Part shown: positions 35,634 to 44,303 of the stretch, piece by piece | Numbering within the stretch: position 1 is the stretch's first letter | Layout of the letters: each line of letters opens with the position of its first letter | Assembly (NCBI RefSeq): GCF_014201415.1 | Contig: NZ_JACHEH010000004.1 | Location: 62,001 to 126,000 of the forward strand | Direction: 5' to 3' | Length of the DNA stretch: 64,000 bases | Source: Chelatococcus composti | Lineage (GTDB): Bacteria; Pseudomonadota; Alphaproteobacteria; Rhizobiales; Beijerinckiaceae | Made by a program: the position numbers and the translations under genes | Notes under the pieces: model-generated | Databases searched by the model: none | Told to the model about the DNA's origin: nothing | Seen by the model: only the letters and a program-made list of their open reading frames with translations

Positions 35634-36015
35634 TTCCCTTACGCCCGCATTTGCCGACATCTCCCCATCCCTTCGCGCCGCCGACACGCGGGGCCGGGCC
35701 GCCGATTCGTGTCCGCTCCGAGATGGGGGTGAAATCGCTGTCGGCCCTTGTGAAGATTGTGGATCGTCGGCCCGGCTGCCGCGCGGGGAGCGGCGCGATC
35801 CTGACCCAATTGCCGCCACACGCGAAATCCCGACCGAAGCGCGACCGGCTGGTTCACGGGCGGGCCGGCGGGCTGCACCGCCGGGGGCGATTTTGCGAGG
35901 CCGGCAAAGGGGTTGGCCCAGCGCGAAAAGGTCTGCTTCCTGCGGCGCGCTTGCGGTTCGCGCCGGTGGCCGGCGAGGGACCTCCGCCCCCCGCCTGCGG
36001 CGCTCCCCGCGTCGC
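35634..36015. other. Intergenic region after tRNA-Ser
   Basis: This 382-bp gap lies between the tRNA and the converging amino-acid-binding protein gene. It is GC-rich and crossed by open frames on both strands (for example 35639-36019 minus), but none has recognisable family features, a ribosome site or sensible composition. No repeat of the tRNA 3' end that would indicate an integrated element was seen. Confidence 0.5.
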
Positions 36016-37035
36016 TCACCGCAGCGGCGGCGCATACTGGATGCCGCCGAGGCTCCAGAGCTGGTTGATGCCGCGCGGGATGCCGAGCTTCGAGCCGACG
36101 CCCACGTTGCGCTCGTAGATTTCGCCGTAGTTGCCCACGGCGCGGACCATGCGCACCACCCAGTCGTTGGAAAGGCCAAGCTTCTCGCCAAAGCCGCCCT
36201 CGGCGCCGACGAGGCGGCGCACGTCGGGTCTGGCCGAGGCCAGCGCCTCGTCGATCCGCGTCGACGACACGCCGAGCTCCTCGGCGTTAAGCAGGGCGAA
36301 GCTCACCCATTTCACGAGAGTGAACCAGGCCATGTCGTCGTTGCGCACGGCAGGCGCGAGCGGCTCCCTGGAGATGATGTCCGGCAGCACTGTGTGCTCG
36401 GACGGGCTGGCGAGCGCCAGGCGCTCGGCATGGAGCTGCGAGACGTCGCTCGAGATGGCCTCGCAGCGGCCTTCGCCATAGGCCTTCACGGCCTCCTCGG
36501 GCGAGGAGACCACAACGGTCTCCAGCGTCATGCCGTTGGCGTCGAAGAAGTCGCGCAGATTGGCCTCGCTCGTGGTGCCGGCCTGCACGCACACCTTCAT
36601 GCCGCCCATCTCGAGCGCCGAACCGATGCCGCGCGCCTTCGGCAGGAGGAAGCCCTGCCCGTCGTAGTAGTTGACGGCGGTGAAGACGATGCCGTGGTCG
36701 AGTTCGCGCCCCAGCGTCCAAGTGGAGTTGCGCGAGAGCACGTCGACCTTGCCGTCCTTCAGCGCCTCGAAGCGTTCCGCTGCCGAGAGCGGGACGAACT
36801 CCACCCTCGCCGCGTCGTCGAAGACGGCGGCGGCGATGGCGCGGCAGAAGTCGACGTCGAAGCCACTCCAGCGCCCGTCCGCCTCCTGCGCCGAGAAGCC
36901 TGCGAGCCCCTGGCTGACGCCGCAGACCAGCTTTCCGCGCTGCTTGACGGTGTCGAGCGTGCCGGCCACAGCCGGTGTCGCGAACGCCGCGACCGCCGCA
37001 AGGCCGGCCGCCGCCACAAAACGGAAGACACGCAT
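36016..37035 (-). CDS. General L-amino-acid ABC transporter substrate-binding protein (AapJ/BztA-like)
   Basis: The 339-residue protein has a signal peptide (MRVFRFVAAAGLAAVAAFAT, cleaved after AVA). The mature part is a type II binding fold typical of AapJ/BztA: GTLDTVKQRGKLVCGVSQGL, GFSAQEADGRWSGFDVDFCR, NSTWTLGRE and a C-terminal ERNVGVGSKLGIPRGINQLW. It captures polar L-amino acids in the periplasm. The ATG at 37035 fits the signal peptide; the frame is open upstream without meaning. No cognate permease or ATPase genes are adjacent, so it is an orphan binding protein here. Confidence 0.92.
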   Translation of the reverse strand: MRVFRFVAAAGLAAVAAFATPAVAGTLDTVKQRGKLVCGVSQGLAGFSAQEADGRWSGFDVDFCRAIAAAVFDDAARVEFVPLSAAERFEALKDGKVDVLSRNSTWTLGRELDHGIVFTAVNYYDGQGFLLPKARGIGSALEMGGMKVCVQAGTTSEANLRDFFDANGMTLETVVVSSPEEAVKAYGEGRCEAISSDVSQLHAERLALASPSEHTVLPDIISREPLAPAVRNDDMAWFTLVKWVSFALLNAEELGVSSTRIDEALASARPDVRRLVGAEGGFGEKLGLSNDWVVRMVRAVGNYGEIYERNVGVGSKLGIPRGINQLWSLGGIQYAPPLR

Positions 37036-37058
37036 TCGGTTCCCCCCTGCCCTCGCGG

Positions 37059-37679
37059 TCACAGCTTCGCCGCGTGGCGAACGATGACCTTGGTGCCGAC
37101 CGGCACACGCTCGTAGAGATCGATGACGTCGTTGTTGACAAGGCGGAAACAGCCGGACGAGACGGCCTGGCCGATGGTCTGCGGCTGGTTGGTGCCGTGG
37201 ATGCGATAGATGGTGTCGCCGAGATAGAGCGCCCTCGCCCCCATGGGATTGCCGGGCCCGCCGGCCATGAAGCGCGGCAGGTAGGGCTGGCGCTGGATCA
37301 TCTCCGGCGGCGGGCGCCAGTCCGGCCATTCCTGCTTGCGCGAGATCCTGAGCAGGCCGGACCACTGGAACCCTTCCCGGCCGACACCGATGCCGTAGCG
37401 GATGGCACGGTTATTGCCCTGCACCAGGTAGAGGAAGCGCTCCGATGTATGGATGATGATGGTGCCGGGCGCCTCGTTGGTGCGGAAGAAGACGAGCTGG
37501 CGGGCGTAGGGGCCGGTAAGGATCTCGTCGGCCTCGTCAGGCACGAAGCCCGGCTGCTCCTCGATGTCCAGCATACCCCGCGGCGCCTGTGCCGTCGCCG
37601 GAGCGGCCGCGAGCGCCGACAGGAGAAGCCCCGCGAGCACGCCGAGAAGCCGCCGATGGAGAACGCCCCTGTCTGGCAT
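37059..37679 (-). CDS. L,D-transpeptidase (YkuD domain)
   Basis: The 206-residue protein starts MPDRGVLHRRLLGVLAGLLL with a signal peptide ending ATAQA. The YkuD domain covers about residues 70-200 and has the catalytic block IHGTNQPQTIGQAVSSGCFR, where His and Cys of HGTN...SxGCxR are intact. It would form 3-3 or Lpp-type cross-links in peptidoglycan, or anchor outer-membrane proteins to it, in the periplasm. It lies 23 bases upstream of the AapJ-like gene on the same strand; a shared transcript is possible but functionally unexplained. Confidence 0.92.
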   Translation of the reverse strand: MPDRGVLHRRLLGVLAGLLLSALAAAPATAQAPRGMLDIEEQPGFVPDEADEILTGPYARQLVFFRTNEAPGTIIIHTSERFLYLVQGNNRAIRYGIGVGREGFQWSGLLRISRKQEWPDWRPPPEMIQRQPYLPRFMAGGPGNPMGARALYLGDTIYRIHGTNQPQTIGQAVSSGCFRLVNNDVIDLYERVPVGTKVIVRHAAKL

Positions 37680-37723
37680 CGCCGTCACTCCACTCGTTCG
37701 CCGCCTGCGTTGCTGCGCCACCC

Positions 37724-38236
37724 TCATCGTGCTGTCGTCCGCGCGGGTGCGGGACGCGGCGCGCAGCTCACGTAGACCATCGTGCCGTAGCGGGACGAAA
37801 CCTCCGGATCGACCCACTGCACGGTGAAGCTCGTGTCGTCGACGGCGACAATTTCCATGTCGGTCAGGTCGCCGGGCGGCCGGTCGGCCGGGCCGATGAA
37901 GGTTCTGCCTTCCTGCGTCGGCTTGACCAGCAGTTCACGCGGCTCCTTCTCGTCGGCGAGGTTCATGATGATGCCGCCCTCGTTGCCCGCCTTGATGACG
38001 TAGGGATTGCGGCACTGCGCGCGCGCTTCCTTGATCGTGCGCTCACGGTCGCTGTCGCGGTGATAGGCACCGAGGCCCCAGCGGCCCACAAGTTGCTCCG
38101 CCATCACGGGCGGCAGGGCCGGCGTCGTCACCGCGGGCGAGACCACGTCGTCGCCCGCGCAGGCGCCGAGCAGCGCCGCGCCGGCCAGCATGAGCGACAT
38201 GTGCAGATGAACCCGACTTCCCTTCGCAAGACCCAT
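37724..38236 (-). CDS. Putative lipoprotein of unknown function
   Basis: The 170-residue protein has a lipoprotein signal (MSLMLAGAALLGACAG, lipobox LLGAC, modified Cys at about residue 26). The mature domain of roughly 120 residues is predicted mostly beta: LVGRWGLGAYHRDSDRERTI, ARAQCRNPYVIKAGNEGGII, GRTFIGPADRPPGDLTDMEI and QWVDPEVSSRYGTMVYVSCA, with two Cys that could form a disulfide. It looks like a conserved alphaproteobacterial envelope protein, but I do not recognise a named family. It is followed after 44 bases by the L,D-transpeptidase gene on the same strand, suggesting a cell-wall context. Confidence 0.8.
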   Translation of the reverse strand: MGLAKGSRVHLHMSLMLAGAALLGACAGDDVVSPAVTTPALPPVMAEQLVGRWGLGAYHRDSDRERTIKEARAQCRNPYVIKAGNEGGIIMNLADEKEPRELLVKPTQEGRTFIGPADRPPGDLTDMEIVAVDDTSFTVQWVDPEVSSRYGTMVYVSCAPRPAPARTTAR

Positions 38237-38347
38237 GGCATCCCCCCTTTGCCAGGTTGCGCAGCCGCCGGTCGAGCCGTGCGGTCACACGAGCATCAAG
38301 GCGAAAGGACGGTGGGTCAAGCCGCTTTGCGCACGGCAGCGCGCCGA

Positions 38348-39001
38348 TCAGAACGGCCACAGATGCGTGAAAAGGCCGACGGCCGCGGCCGCGATCGCCG
38401 TCGAGAGCGCGGCGAGCACGCCGATGCTCGCGAGCTTGCCCAGCCAGCCGATGGTGACTGCAATACCGTCGCGCTCCATGAGCCCGAGGGCAAAGGCCGA
38501 GATGGCGAAGGCCGGCAGCATGTTACCGAAGGGGATGGGCAGGAAGAGCACGATCGCAAGGATGAGGCAGGCCGCGCCGATGATGCGGTCATGCATGGGG
38601 TTGAACATCACGGTCAGCCGCGGCTGCAACAGGCTCTCGAAGCGCGTCAGGTAGGGCAGCACCTTGTCCGTCATGGCGGCGAAATCAGCGCGCGACAGGG
38701 AGCGCTCCGCGATGGCCCGCGGCAGCCACAGCGCGGGCCGGCCGAGCATGAGCTGCGCGGCGATGAAGAGCAGCGGCGCGCCGAGGATGGCCGAGACGCC
38801 CGGCGGCATGGGCAGCACGTTCGGCACGGCAAAGACGAGCATCAGCGCGCCAAAGGCGCGGTCGCCGAAGGCATCGAGAATGTCCGCAACGCGCACGCGC
38901 TCGGCCGGGAAGGCGGCGAGTTCCCTCAGCACCTCCGAGAAGCGGCGGCGCGGACGCACCGCCTCGAACACCACCGGCATATGCTTCATATCGTGCAGCA
39001 T
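38348..39001 (-). CDS. exoD: ExoD-family membrane protein
   Basis: The 217-residue protein has a cytoplasmic N-terminus (SEVLRELAAFPAERVRVADI LDAFGDRAFGALM as two consecutive parts) and about four membrane segments: MLVFAVPNVLPMPPGVSAIL, GAPLLFIAAQLMLG, IIGAACLILAIVLFLPIPFG and a last pair near the C-terminus. NVLPMPPG and FLPIPFGNMLPAFAI are characteristic of ExoD (exopolysaccharide synthesis in Sinorhizobium). The biochemical role of ExoD is not settled. The ATG at 39001 is preferred; an in-frame ATG four codons later is possible. Confidence 0.88.
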   Translation of the reverse strand: MLHDMKHMPVVFEAVRPRRRFSEVLRELAAFPAERVRVADILDAFGDRAFGALMLVFAVPNVLPMPPGVSAILGAPLLFIAAQLMLGRPALWLPRAIAERSLSRADFAAMTDKVLPYLTRFESLLQPRLTVMFNPMHDRIIGAACLILAIVLFLPIPFGNMLPAFAISAFALGLMERDGIAVTIGWLGKLASIGVLAALSTAIAAAAVGLFTHLWPF

Positions 39002-39235
39002 GCTGCTTCCCGAACGCGGCCCGGCCCATGCGGGCGCCACCGGGCAAAGATGGGGGCTGCCGTGTCGATGACAACGGCAGGCCACATCTGAACGAACAAC
39101 AAGGACGAATCATGACAGGCACGGAACACGACTGCCCGGTGCGATGCTGCCGCCTCGGGCGTTGATGAAGCCGCACGGCTCGCCCTATGCTGTCATCGAG
39201 GCGCATCCGGCGCGCAACGGGAAGGAGACGGTCCC

Positions 39236-40141
39236 ATGCTGAAGACGCTCCTGGCCGCCGCCGCGGTCATCGCCATGGCAACGGGCGCAGCACGCGCCGA
39301 CGTCGTCGTCGCATCGAAGATCGACACCGAAGGCAGCCTGCTCGGCTCCATGATCCGTCTGGTGCTGCAGGAAAACGGCATCCCGGTCGTCGACCGGGTG
39401 TCGCTTGGCGCAACTCCCGTGGTGCGCGCCGCCATCAAGGCGGGCGAGATTGACATCTACCCCGAGTACACCGGCAATGCCGGCTTCTTCTACAACATGG
39501 CCGACAGTGACGTCTGGAAGGACGCCGTCAGGGGCTATGCCGAGGCCAGGAAGCGTGACTACGAGGCCGAGAAGATCGTCTGGCTCACCCCGGCCCCTGC
39601 CAACAACACCTGGGCCATCGCCGTGCGCGGCGACCTCGCGGCGGCGGAAAACCTCAGAACCATGTCGGACTTCGGCGCCTATGTCTCCAGGGGCGGCAAG
39701 GTGAAGCTCGCCGCCTCGGCCGAGTTCGTCAATTCGGCCGCGGCCCTGCCCGCCTTCCAGAAGGCCTACGGCTTCACCCTGCGCTCCGACCAGCTCCTGA
39801 CGCTCGCCGGCGGCGACACGGCGGCCACCATCAAGGCTGCGGCCGACGAGACGGATGGCACCAACGCGGCCATGGTCTACGGCACGGACGGCGCCATTGC
39901 CGAGGTCGGCCTCGTCGTCATGGCGGATGACAAGGGCGTGCAGCCCGTCTACCAGCCGACGCCCATCATCCGCGAGGCGGTGCTGAAGCAATATCCGCAG
40001 ATTGAGAAACTGCTCGAGCCGGTATTCTCCTCGCTCGATCTCGAGACGCTTCAGAAGCTCAACGCGCGCATCGCCGTGGGCGGCGAGAACGCCACGGCCG
40101 TCGCCAGGGATTATCTGACGAGCAAGGGTTTGCTGAAATAG
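39236..40141 (+). CDS. Osmoprotectant ABC transporter binding protein (YehZ/OsmF-like)
   Basis: The 301-residue protein has a signal peptide (MLKTLLAAAAVIAMATGAAR, cleaved near ARA). The mature OpuAC-type binding domain shows VVVASKIDTEGSLLGSMIRL, GEIDIYPEYTGNAGFFYNMA, TDGTNAAMVYGTDGAIAEVG and QYPQIEKLLEPVFSSLD. EYTGNAG is the choline/betaine-type binding loop. It is the first gene of a four-gene operon in the same order as E. coli yehZYXW (binding protein, permease, ATPase, permease). Substrates of this subgroup are quaternary amines, often with low affinity. Confidence 0.92.
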   Translation: MLKTLLAAAAVIAMATGAARADVVVASKIDTEGSLLGSMIRLVLQENGIPVVDRVSLGATPVVRAAIKAGEIDIYPEYTGNAGFFYNMADSDVWKDAVRGYAEARKRDYEAEKIVWLTPAPANNTWAIAVRGDLAAAENLRTMSDFGAYVSRGGKVKLAASAEFVNSAAALPAFQKAYGFTLRSDQLLTLAGGDTAATIKAAADETDGTNAAMVYGTDGAIAEVGLVVMADDKGVQPVYQPTPIIREAVLKQYPQIEKLLEPVFSSLDLETLQKLNARIAVGGENATAVARDYLTSKGLLK

Positions 40142-40148
40142 CCCGGCC

Positions 40149-41339
40149 GTGACCGACGAGCCGACAGCCAGCCGCATGAGGGAGGGCCCCGCCGCCGAGG
40201 GCCTGGGCCTCGCGCGGCTGTGCGCCCTGGCCGCGCTTCTTGCCGTCACCTTCGCGCCCTTCCTCGCGCTGCAACCCAACCGGATCGTCTCGGGCGAGGG
40301 CTTCACCCTCGCCGGCCTGCCCGCCTCCGGCCTCGGGCTTACGCTCGCGGCCGTCCTTGCTGCCTGCGCCGTCGTCGCGGCGTTCGCTCCCCATGCAGCG
40401 GTGCGGGCGCCGGCCGGCGCCGCCGGAGCGCTCACGGCCCTGCTCGGCGCCGGTCTTGCGGCGACGGCCCTGCTGCCGGCCGGGCCGTCGCTGGCGCGCG
40501 TCTCCCTCGGCTCCGGCTTCTGGCTCTCCATCGGCGCCTTCGGACTCATCCTGGCCGATGCGCTCGCGCGGCTGCGCAGCGGCCCGCTGGTGCGCATCGG
40601 TTTCGCCTTCGCCGCTGTCGGGACAGTGCTCGCCGTGCTGGCGGCGGGGGTTTGGGACGACCTGTCGATCATGCGCGAATACGCGGCGAACCGCGACAGC
40701 TTCTGGCAGAACGGCGCGCGCCACCTCGTCCTCGTTGGCGGCAGCCTCCTGCCGGCGCTCCTGCTCGGCATCCCCCTCGGCTATCTCTGCCATCGCCATG
40801 CGGCGGCGCGCAGCGCGGTGCTGGCGGTGCTGTCCATCATCCAGACCGTGCCGAGCATCGCCATGTTCGGCCTCATGATGGCTCCGCTTGCCGCGCTCGC
40901 GGCTGCCTATCCGGCGCTCGGCGCTGCCGGCATCCGCGGCATCGGCCTGGCACCGGCGCTGGTGGCGCTGTTCCTCTACGCGCTGCTGCCGGTCGTTGCC
41001 AACACGGTCGCGGGCTTCGCGGCTGTTCCGCCGGCCGTGACGGAGGCGGCGCGCGGCATGGGCATGGGGCCGTTGCGGCGCCTGGCTCTCGTCGAGTGGC
41101 CGCTCGCCTTCCCCATCATCGTCACGGGCGTGCGCGTCGTTCTCGTCCAGAGCATCGGCCTTGCGGCGGTCGCCGCGCTGATCGGCGCGGGCGGCTTCGG
41201 CACGTTTGTCTTCCGCGGCATGGGGCAGACCGCCATGGACCTCGTGCTGCTCGGCGCGGTGCCCATCGTCATCCTCGCCTTTCTCGCCGCCGTCGTGCTC
41301 GATGCGGTTGCAGACCGTGCAAGAGCGAGGCCGGCATGA
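40149..41339 (+). CDS. Osmoprotectant ABC permease (YehY-like)
   Basis: The 396-residue protein starts at a GTG seven bases after the binding-protein stop. The first half holds extra hydrophobic segments, as in YehY. The second half is a standard BPD_transp_1 permease with the coupling loop TEAARGMGMGPLRRLALVEW PLAFPIIV (two consecutive pieces) and GAGGFGTFVFRGM. It forms one half of the membrane channel with the second permease at 42319. Its stop overlaps the ATPase start by four bases. Confidence 0.9.
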   Translation: MTDEPTASRMREGPAAEGLGLARLCALAALLAVTFAPFLALQPNRIVSGEGFTLAGLPASGLGLTLAAVLAACAVVAAFAPHAAVRAPAGAAGALTALLGAGLAATALLPAGPSLARVSLGSGFWLSIGAFGLILADALARLRSGPLVRIGFAFAAVGTVLAVLAAGVWDDLSIMREYAANRDSFWQNGARHLVLVGGSLLPALLLGIPLGYLCHRHAAARSAVLAVLSIIQTVPSIAMFGLMMAPLAALAAAYPALGAAGIRGIGLAPALVALFLYALLPVVANTVAGFAAVPPAVTEAARGMGMGPLRRLALVEWPLAFPIIVTGVRVVLVQSIGLAAVAALIGAGGFGTFVFRGMGQTAMDLVLLGAVPIVILAFLAAVVLDAVADRARARPA

Positions 41340-42322
41340 TCACCGTCGACGCCCTGACCAAGACCTACGGCCCCGTCCGGGCGGTCGACGGCATCTCCTT
41401 CGAGCTGGCGGAGGGCGAGGCGCTGGCGCTCATCGGACCGTCCGGCTGCGGCAAGTCGACGACGTTGCGCATGATCAATCGGCTCATCGAGCCGAGCGCC
41501 GGGCGGGTCCTGATCGACGGCGTTGACACACGCAGCATCCCGCCCGCGGCGCTCAGGCTGCGCATGGGCTATGCCATCCAGGGCATCGGCCTCTTCCCGC
41601 ACCGCACCGTGGCCCAGAACATTGCCACCGTGCCGCGCCTCCTCGGCTGGCCGCGGGCGCGCATCGCGGCCCGCATCGAGGAGCTGCTCGACCTCTTCGG
41701 CCTGCCGCCAGCCGTCTTTGCGCACAAGTATCCGCACGAGCTCTCCGGTGGCCAGCAGCAGCGCGTCGGCGTGGCTCGGGCCATGGCGGGCAAGCCCGCC
41801 GTGCTGCTGATGGACGAGCCCTTCGGCGCGCTCGATCCCATCACACGCGCGCGCCTGCAAGACGAGTTCCTCGCCATCCGCCGGCGCATGGGCACGACGG
41901 TTCTCCTCGTCACGCACGACATGGACGAGGCCTTCAGGCTCGCCGACCGGCTGGCCGTGATGGAGAAGGGGCGCATCGTGCAGCTCGACACGCCGGAGGC
42001 CCTGCTGCGCCGCCCGGCGAGCGCCTTCGTCCAGTCCATGGTCGGCAACGAGGACCGGGGGCTGAAGCTGCTCTCCCTCGCCGGCGTGGCGGCGCTGATG
42101 CGACCGGCCGAGGGCTGGGCTCCGGCTGGCGAAGGCACCTTCCGCAAGGCCGGCGGGCAGGAGGCGCTCGCCCCCCTCTCCGCCTCCGCGAGCCTTCGCG
42201 AGGCCGCGTCGCGCCTCGTTCTCACCGGCGTCGACGAGCTGCCGGTGGTCGACGAGACAGGCAACCTCGTCGGCACCATCGACATGGCGCGGATCATCGC
42301 CTTCGGCGGAGGCCGACGGTGA
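41336..42322 (+). CDS. Osmoprotectant ABC ATPase with C-terminal CBS region (YehX/OpuCA-like)
   Basis: The 328-residue ATPase has Walker A GPSGCGKST, Q-loop YAIQGIGLFPHRTV (the GIGLFPH form typical of OpuCA), signature LSGGQQQRVGVARAM, Walker B VLLMDEPFGALDP and switch His THDMDEA. The last 70 residues contain a single CBS-like segment (SLREAASRLVLTGVDELPVV, NLVGTIDMARII), a shortened version of the OpuCA osmosensing module. ATGA overlap with the upstream permease and GTGA overlap with the downstream one indicate translational coupling. Confidence 0.93.
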   Translation: MITVDALTKTYGPVRAVDGISFELAEGEALALIGPSGCGKSTTLRMINRLIEPSAGRVLIDGVDTRSIPPAALRLRMGYAIQGIGLFPHRTVAQNIATVPRLLGWPRARIAARIEELLDLFGLPPAVFAHKYPHELSGGQQQRVGVARAMAGKPAVLLMDEPFGALDPITRARLQDEFLAIRRRMGTTVLLVTHDMDEAFRLADRLAVMEKGRIVQLDTPEALLRRPASAFVQSMVGNEDRGLKLLSLAGVAALMRPAEGWAPAGEGTFRKAGGQEALAPLSASASLREAASRLVLTGVDELPVVDETGNLVGTIDMARIIAFGGGRR

Positions 42323-43071
42323 GGCGAGAGTGGCGGCGTCTCCTGCGCATCGGCGCGGCCGCGGCCGCCGTCGCGGCCTTTGCCGTGATGCTGCTGGCCC
42401 CGCAGGCGTTCGAGAGGCCGCTCGCGGTGCTCACGAAGTTCGGCCAGCCGGCGATCTATGACCGCGACAGCCTCCTGTCGCTGACCCTCGCCCACGTGGG
42501 TATCGTCGCCGCGGCGAGCCTTGCTGCGCTCGTCGTCGCGCTCTCCATCGGCATCTTCGTGACCCGTCCCGCCGGCGCGCAATATCTGCCGCTCGCCCGC
42601 GCCGTCGCCAATCTGGGCCAGACCTTCCCGCCGGTCGCCATGCTCGCCGTCGCCGTGCCGCTCACCGGCTTCGGCGCGCGGCCGACGCTGATCGCGCTTT
42701 TTGCCTACGGCCTCCTGCCGATTTTCGAGAACACCATCGCCGGGCTGAAGGGCGTCTCGCCACAGGTGGTCGAGGCCGCACGCGGCATGGGCATGACGGA
42801 CGGACGCATCCTGAAGGAAATAGAGCTGCCGCTGGCGCTGCCCGTGATCATCGCCGGCTTACGCATCTCCATCATCGTCAGCATCGGCACGGCGACGATC
42901 GGCTCCACGGTGGGTGCACGGGGCCTCGGCGAGATCATCATCGCCGGCCTTCAGGCGGACAACCTCGCCTATGTGCTGCAGGGCGGCGTGCTCGTCGCCA
43001 TGCTCGCCGTCCTCGCCGACTTCGGCCTCGGCTTCATCGAGCGCCGGGCCCGTCAGCCGAGGAGCCCGTAG
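42319..43071 (+). CDS. Osmoprotectant ABC permease (YehW-like)
   Basis: The 250-residue permease starts at a GTG overlapping the ATPase stop. It has about six membrane segments, the coupling loop EAARGMGMTDGRILKEIELP, and GLGEIIIAGLQADNLAYVLQ near the end. It completes the YehZYXW-type transporter. Its last 19 bases overlap the 3' end of moeA on the opposite strand, so the two transcripts converge and share their ends; no clear terminator was seen in the overlap. Confidence 0.92.
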   Translation: MRREWRRLLRIGAAAAAVAAFAVMLLAPQAFERPLAVLTKFGQPAIYDRDSLLSLTLAHVGIVAAASLAALVVALSIGIFVTRPAGAQYLPLARAVANLGQTFPPVAMLAVAVPLTGFGARPTLIALFAYGLLPIFENTIAGLKGVSPQVVEAARGMGMTDGRILKEIELPLALPVIIAGLRISIIVSIGTATIGSTVGARGLGEIIIAGLQADNLAYVLQGGVLVAMLAVLADFGLGFIERRARQPRSP

Positions 43072-44303
43072 GGATAGACATCCACCATGTCACCTTCGGC
43101 AAGGCCCGTCATGTCCTCCGGCAGGGCGGCGAGGCCGTCCGTCTCGGTGAGCGAGGTCAGCACGCCGGCACCGTCGCGCGGATATTTCACCGCCTCGTAG
43201 GCCCCGTCCGTCCTGCGGCGCAGGCTGACGCGCACGAACTCGCGCCGCCCGGCCTTCTTGCGATAGGCAAAGGCCGCCCGGGCGGGAATGGCCAGCGGCC
43301 GCGGCACCTCCGCGCCCATCAGCCGCGCAAGGAGCGGTCGCACGACGAAGGTGAAGGTGACGAAGACGGCGACGGGGTTGCCAGGCAGGCCGACGAAGGG
43401 CGTGCCGGCGATCACGCCCATGGCCACCGGCCGCCCCGGCTTGATGGCGAGGCGCCAGAAGACGAGGCGTCCGGCCGCCTCCACGGCCGCGCGCACATGG
43501 TCCTCCTCCCCCGTCGAGACGCCGCCGGAGGTGAGGATGAGGTCATGCCCCCCGCTGGCGGCGGCCAGCGCCTCGCGCAGGCTCGCCGGCTCGTCGCGCA
43601 GCACGCCGAGGTCGGACACGGCGACGCCCATCCGTCCGAGCAGGGCGATGAGGGCGAAGCGGTTGGAATCGTAGATGCCGGCGGGCGGCAGCGGCCGGCC
43701 GGGTTCGACCAGCTCGTTTCCGGTGGAGAAGACGGCGACGCGCAGCGGCCGGCGCACGGGCAAGTGCGCGTGCCCGACGGCCGCCGCAAGCGCGAGATCC
43801 TGCGGCCGCAGCAGGCGGCCGGCGGGCAGCGCCACCGCCCCGCGCCCGATGTCCTCGCCCGCCCGGCGGGCGTTGGCGCCCCGCTTCAGTCCCGACGGCA
43901 AAACGACCGTCTCGCCGTCAAGCGTCACGTCCTCCTGCATGAAGACGGTGTCGGCCCCCGCGGGCATCGGCGCGCCGGTGAAGATGCGCACGGCGTGCCC
44001 CGCCGGCATGGCGCCCGCGGCGCTGCCGGCTATCACCCGCCCGGAGACGGGCAGGCGCGTCTCACCTTCGCGGGCGAGATCGGCGTGCCGCACGGCCCAG
44101 CCGTCGACGGCCGAGTTGTCGAAGGGCGGCAGGTCGACAAGGGCCGTAACCTCGCGCGCCAGCACCCTGCCCGCAGCGCTGTGCACCGGCACATCCTCCA
44201 CTTCGGCGACGGGGCTGATGCGCTCGCCGATCAGCGCCAGCGCCTCCTCAACGGACATCAGCGGCCCACCGAAGGCGAAGCAGTCGTCACTGAGCTGGGC
44301 CAT
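43053..44303 (-). CDS. moeA: Molybdopterin molybdenumtransferase MoeA
   Basis: The 416-residue protein covers the MoeA domains: PPFDNSAVDGWAVRHADLAR (active-site region, Asp), FTGAPMPAGADTVFMQED, the MoCF domain with FSTGNELVEPG, ILTSGGVSTGEEDH and VGLPGNPVAVFVTF, and a C-terminal beta domain. It inserts molybdate into adenylylated molybdopterin. The coding start overlaps the end of mobB by 17 bases, so translation is probably coupled. It lies at the 3' end of the formate dehydrogenase operon, matching the need for bis-MGD cofactor. Confidence 0.95.
   Translation of the reverse strand: MAQLSDDCFAFGGPLMSVEEALALIGERISPVAEVEDVPVHSAAGRVLAREVTALVDLPPFDNSAVDGWAVRHADLAREGETRLPVSGRVIAGSAAGAMPAGHAVRIFTGAPMPAGADTVFMQEDVTLDGETVVLPSGLKRGANARRAGEDIGRGAVALPAGRLLRPQDLALAAAVGHAHLPVRRPLRVAVFSTGNELVEPGRPLPPAGIYDSNRFALIALLGRMGVAVSDLGVLRDEPASLREALAAASGGHDLILTSGGVSTGEEDHVRAAVEAAGRLVFWRLAIKPGRPVAMGVIAGTPFVGLPGNPVAVFVTFTFVVRPLLARLMGAEVPRPLAIPARAAFAYRKKAGRREFVRVSLRRRTDGAYEAVKYPRDGAGVLTSLTETDGLAALPEDMTGLAEGDMVDVYPYGLLG

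Noticed and set aside
35542-36015. tRNA-Ser as an integration site for a mobile element
   Set aside because: No integrase, no direct repeat of the tRNA 3' end and no compositional shift downstream were seen.
35639-36019. A 126-codon minus-strand frame after the tRNA
   Set aside because: Arg/Pro-rich with no family features and no ribosome site; it overlaps the stop of the AapJ-like gene. Left as intergenic.
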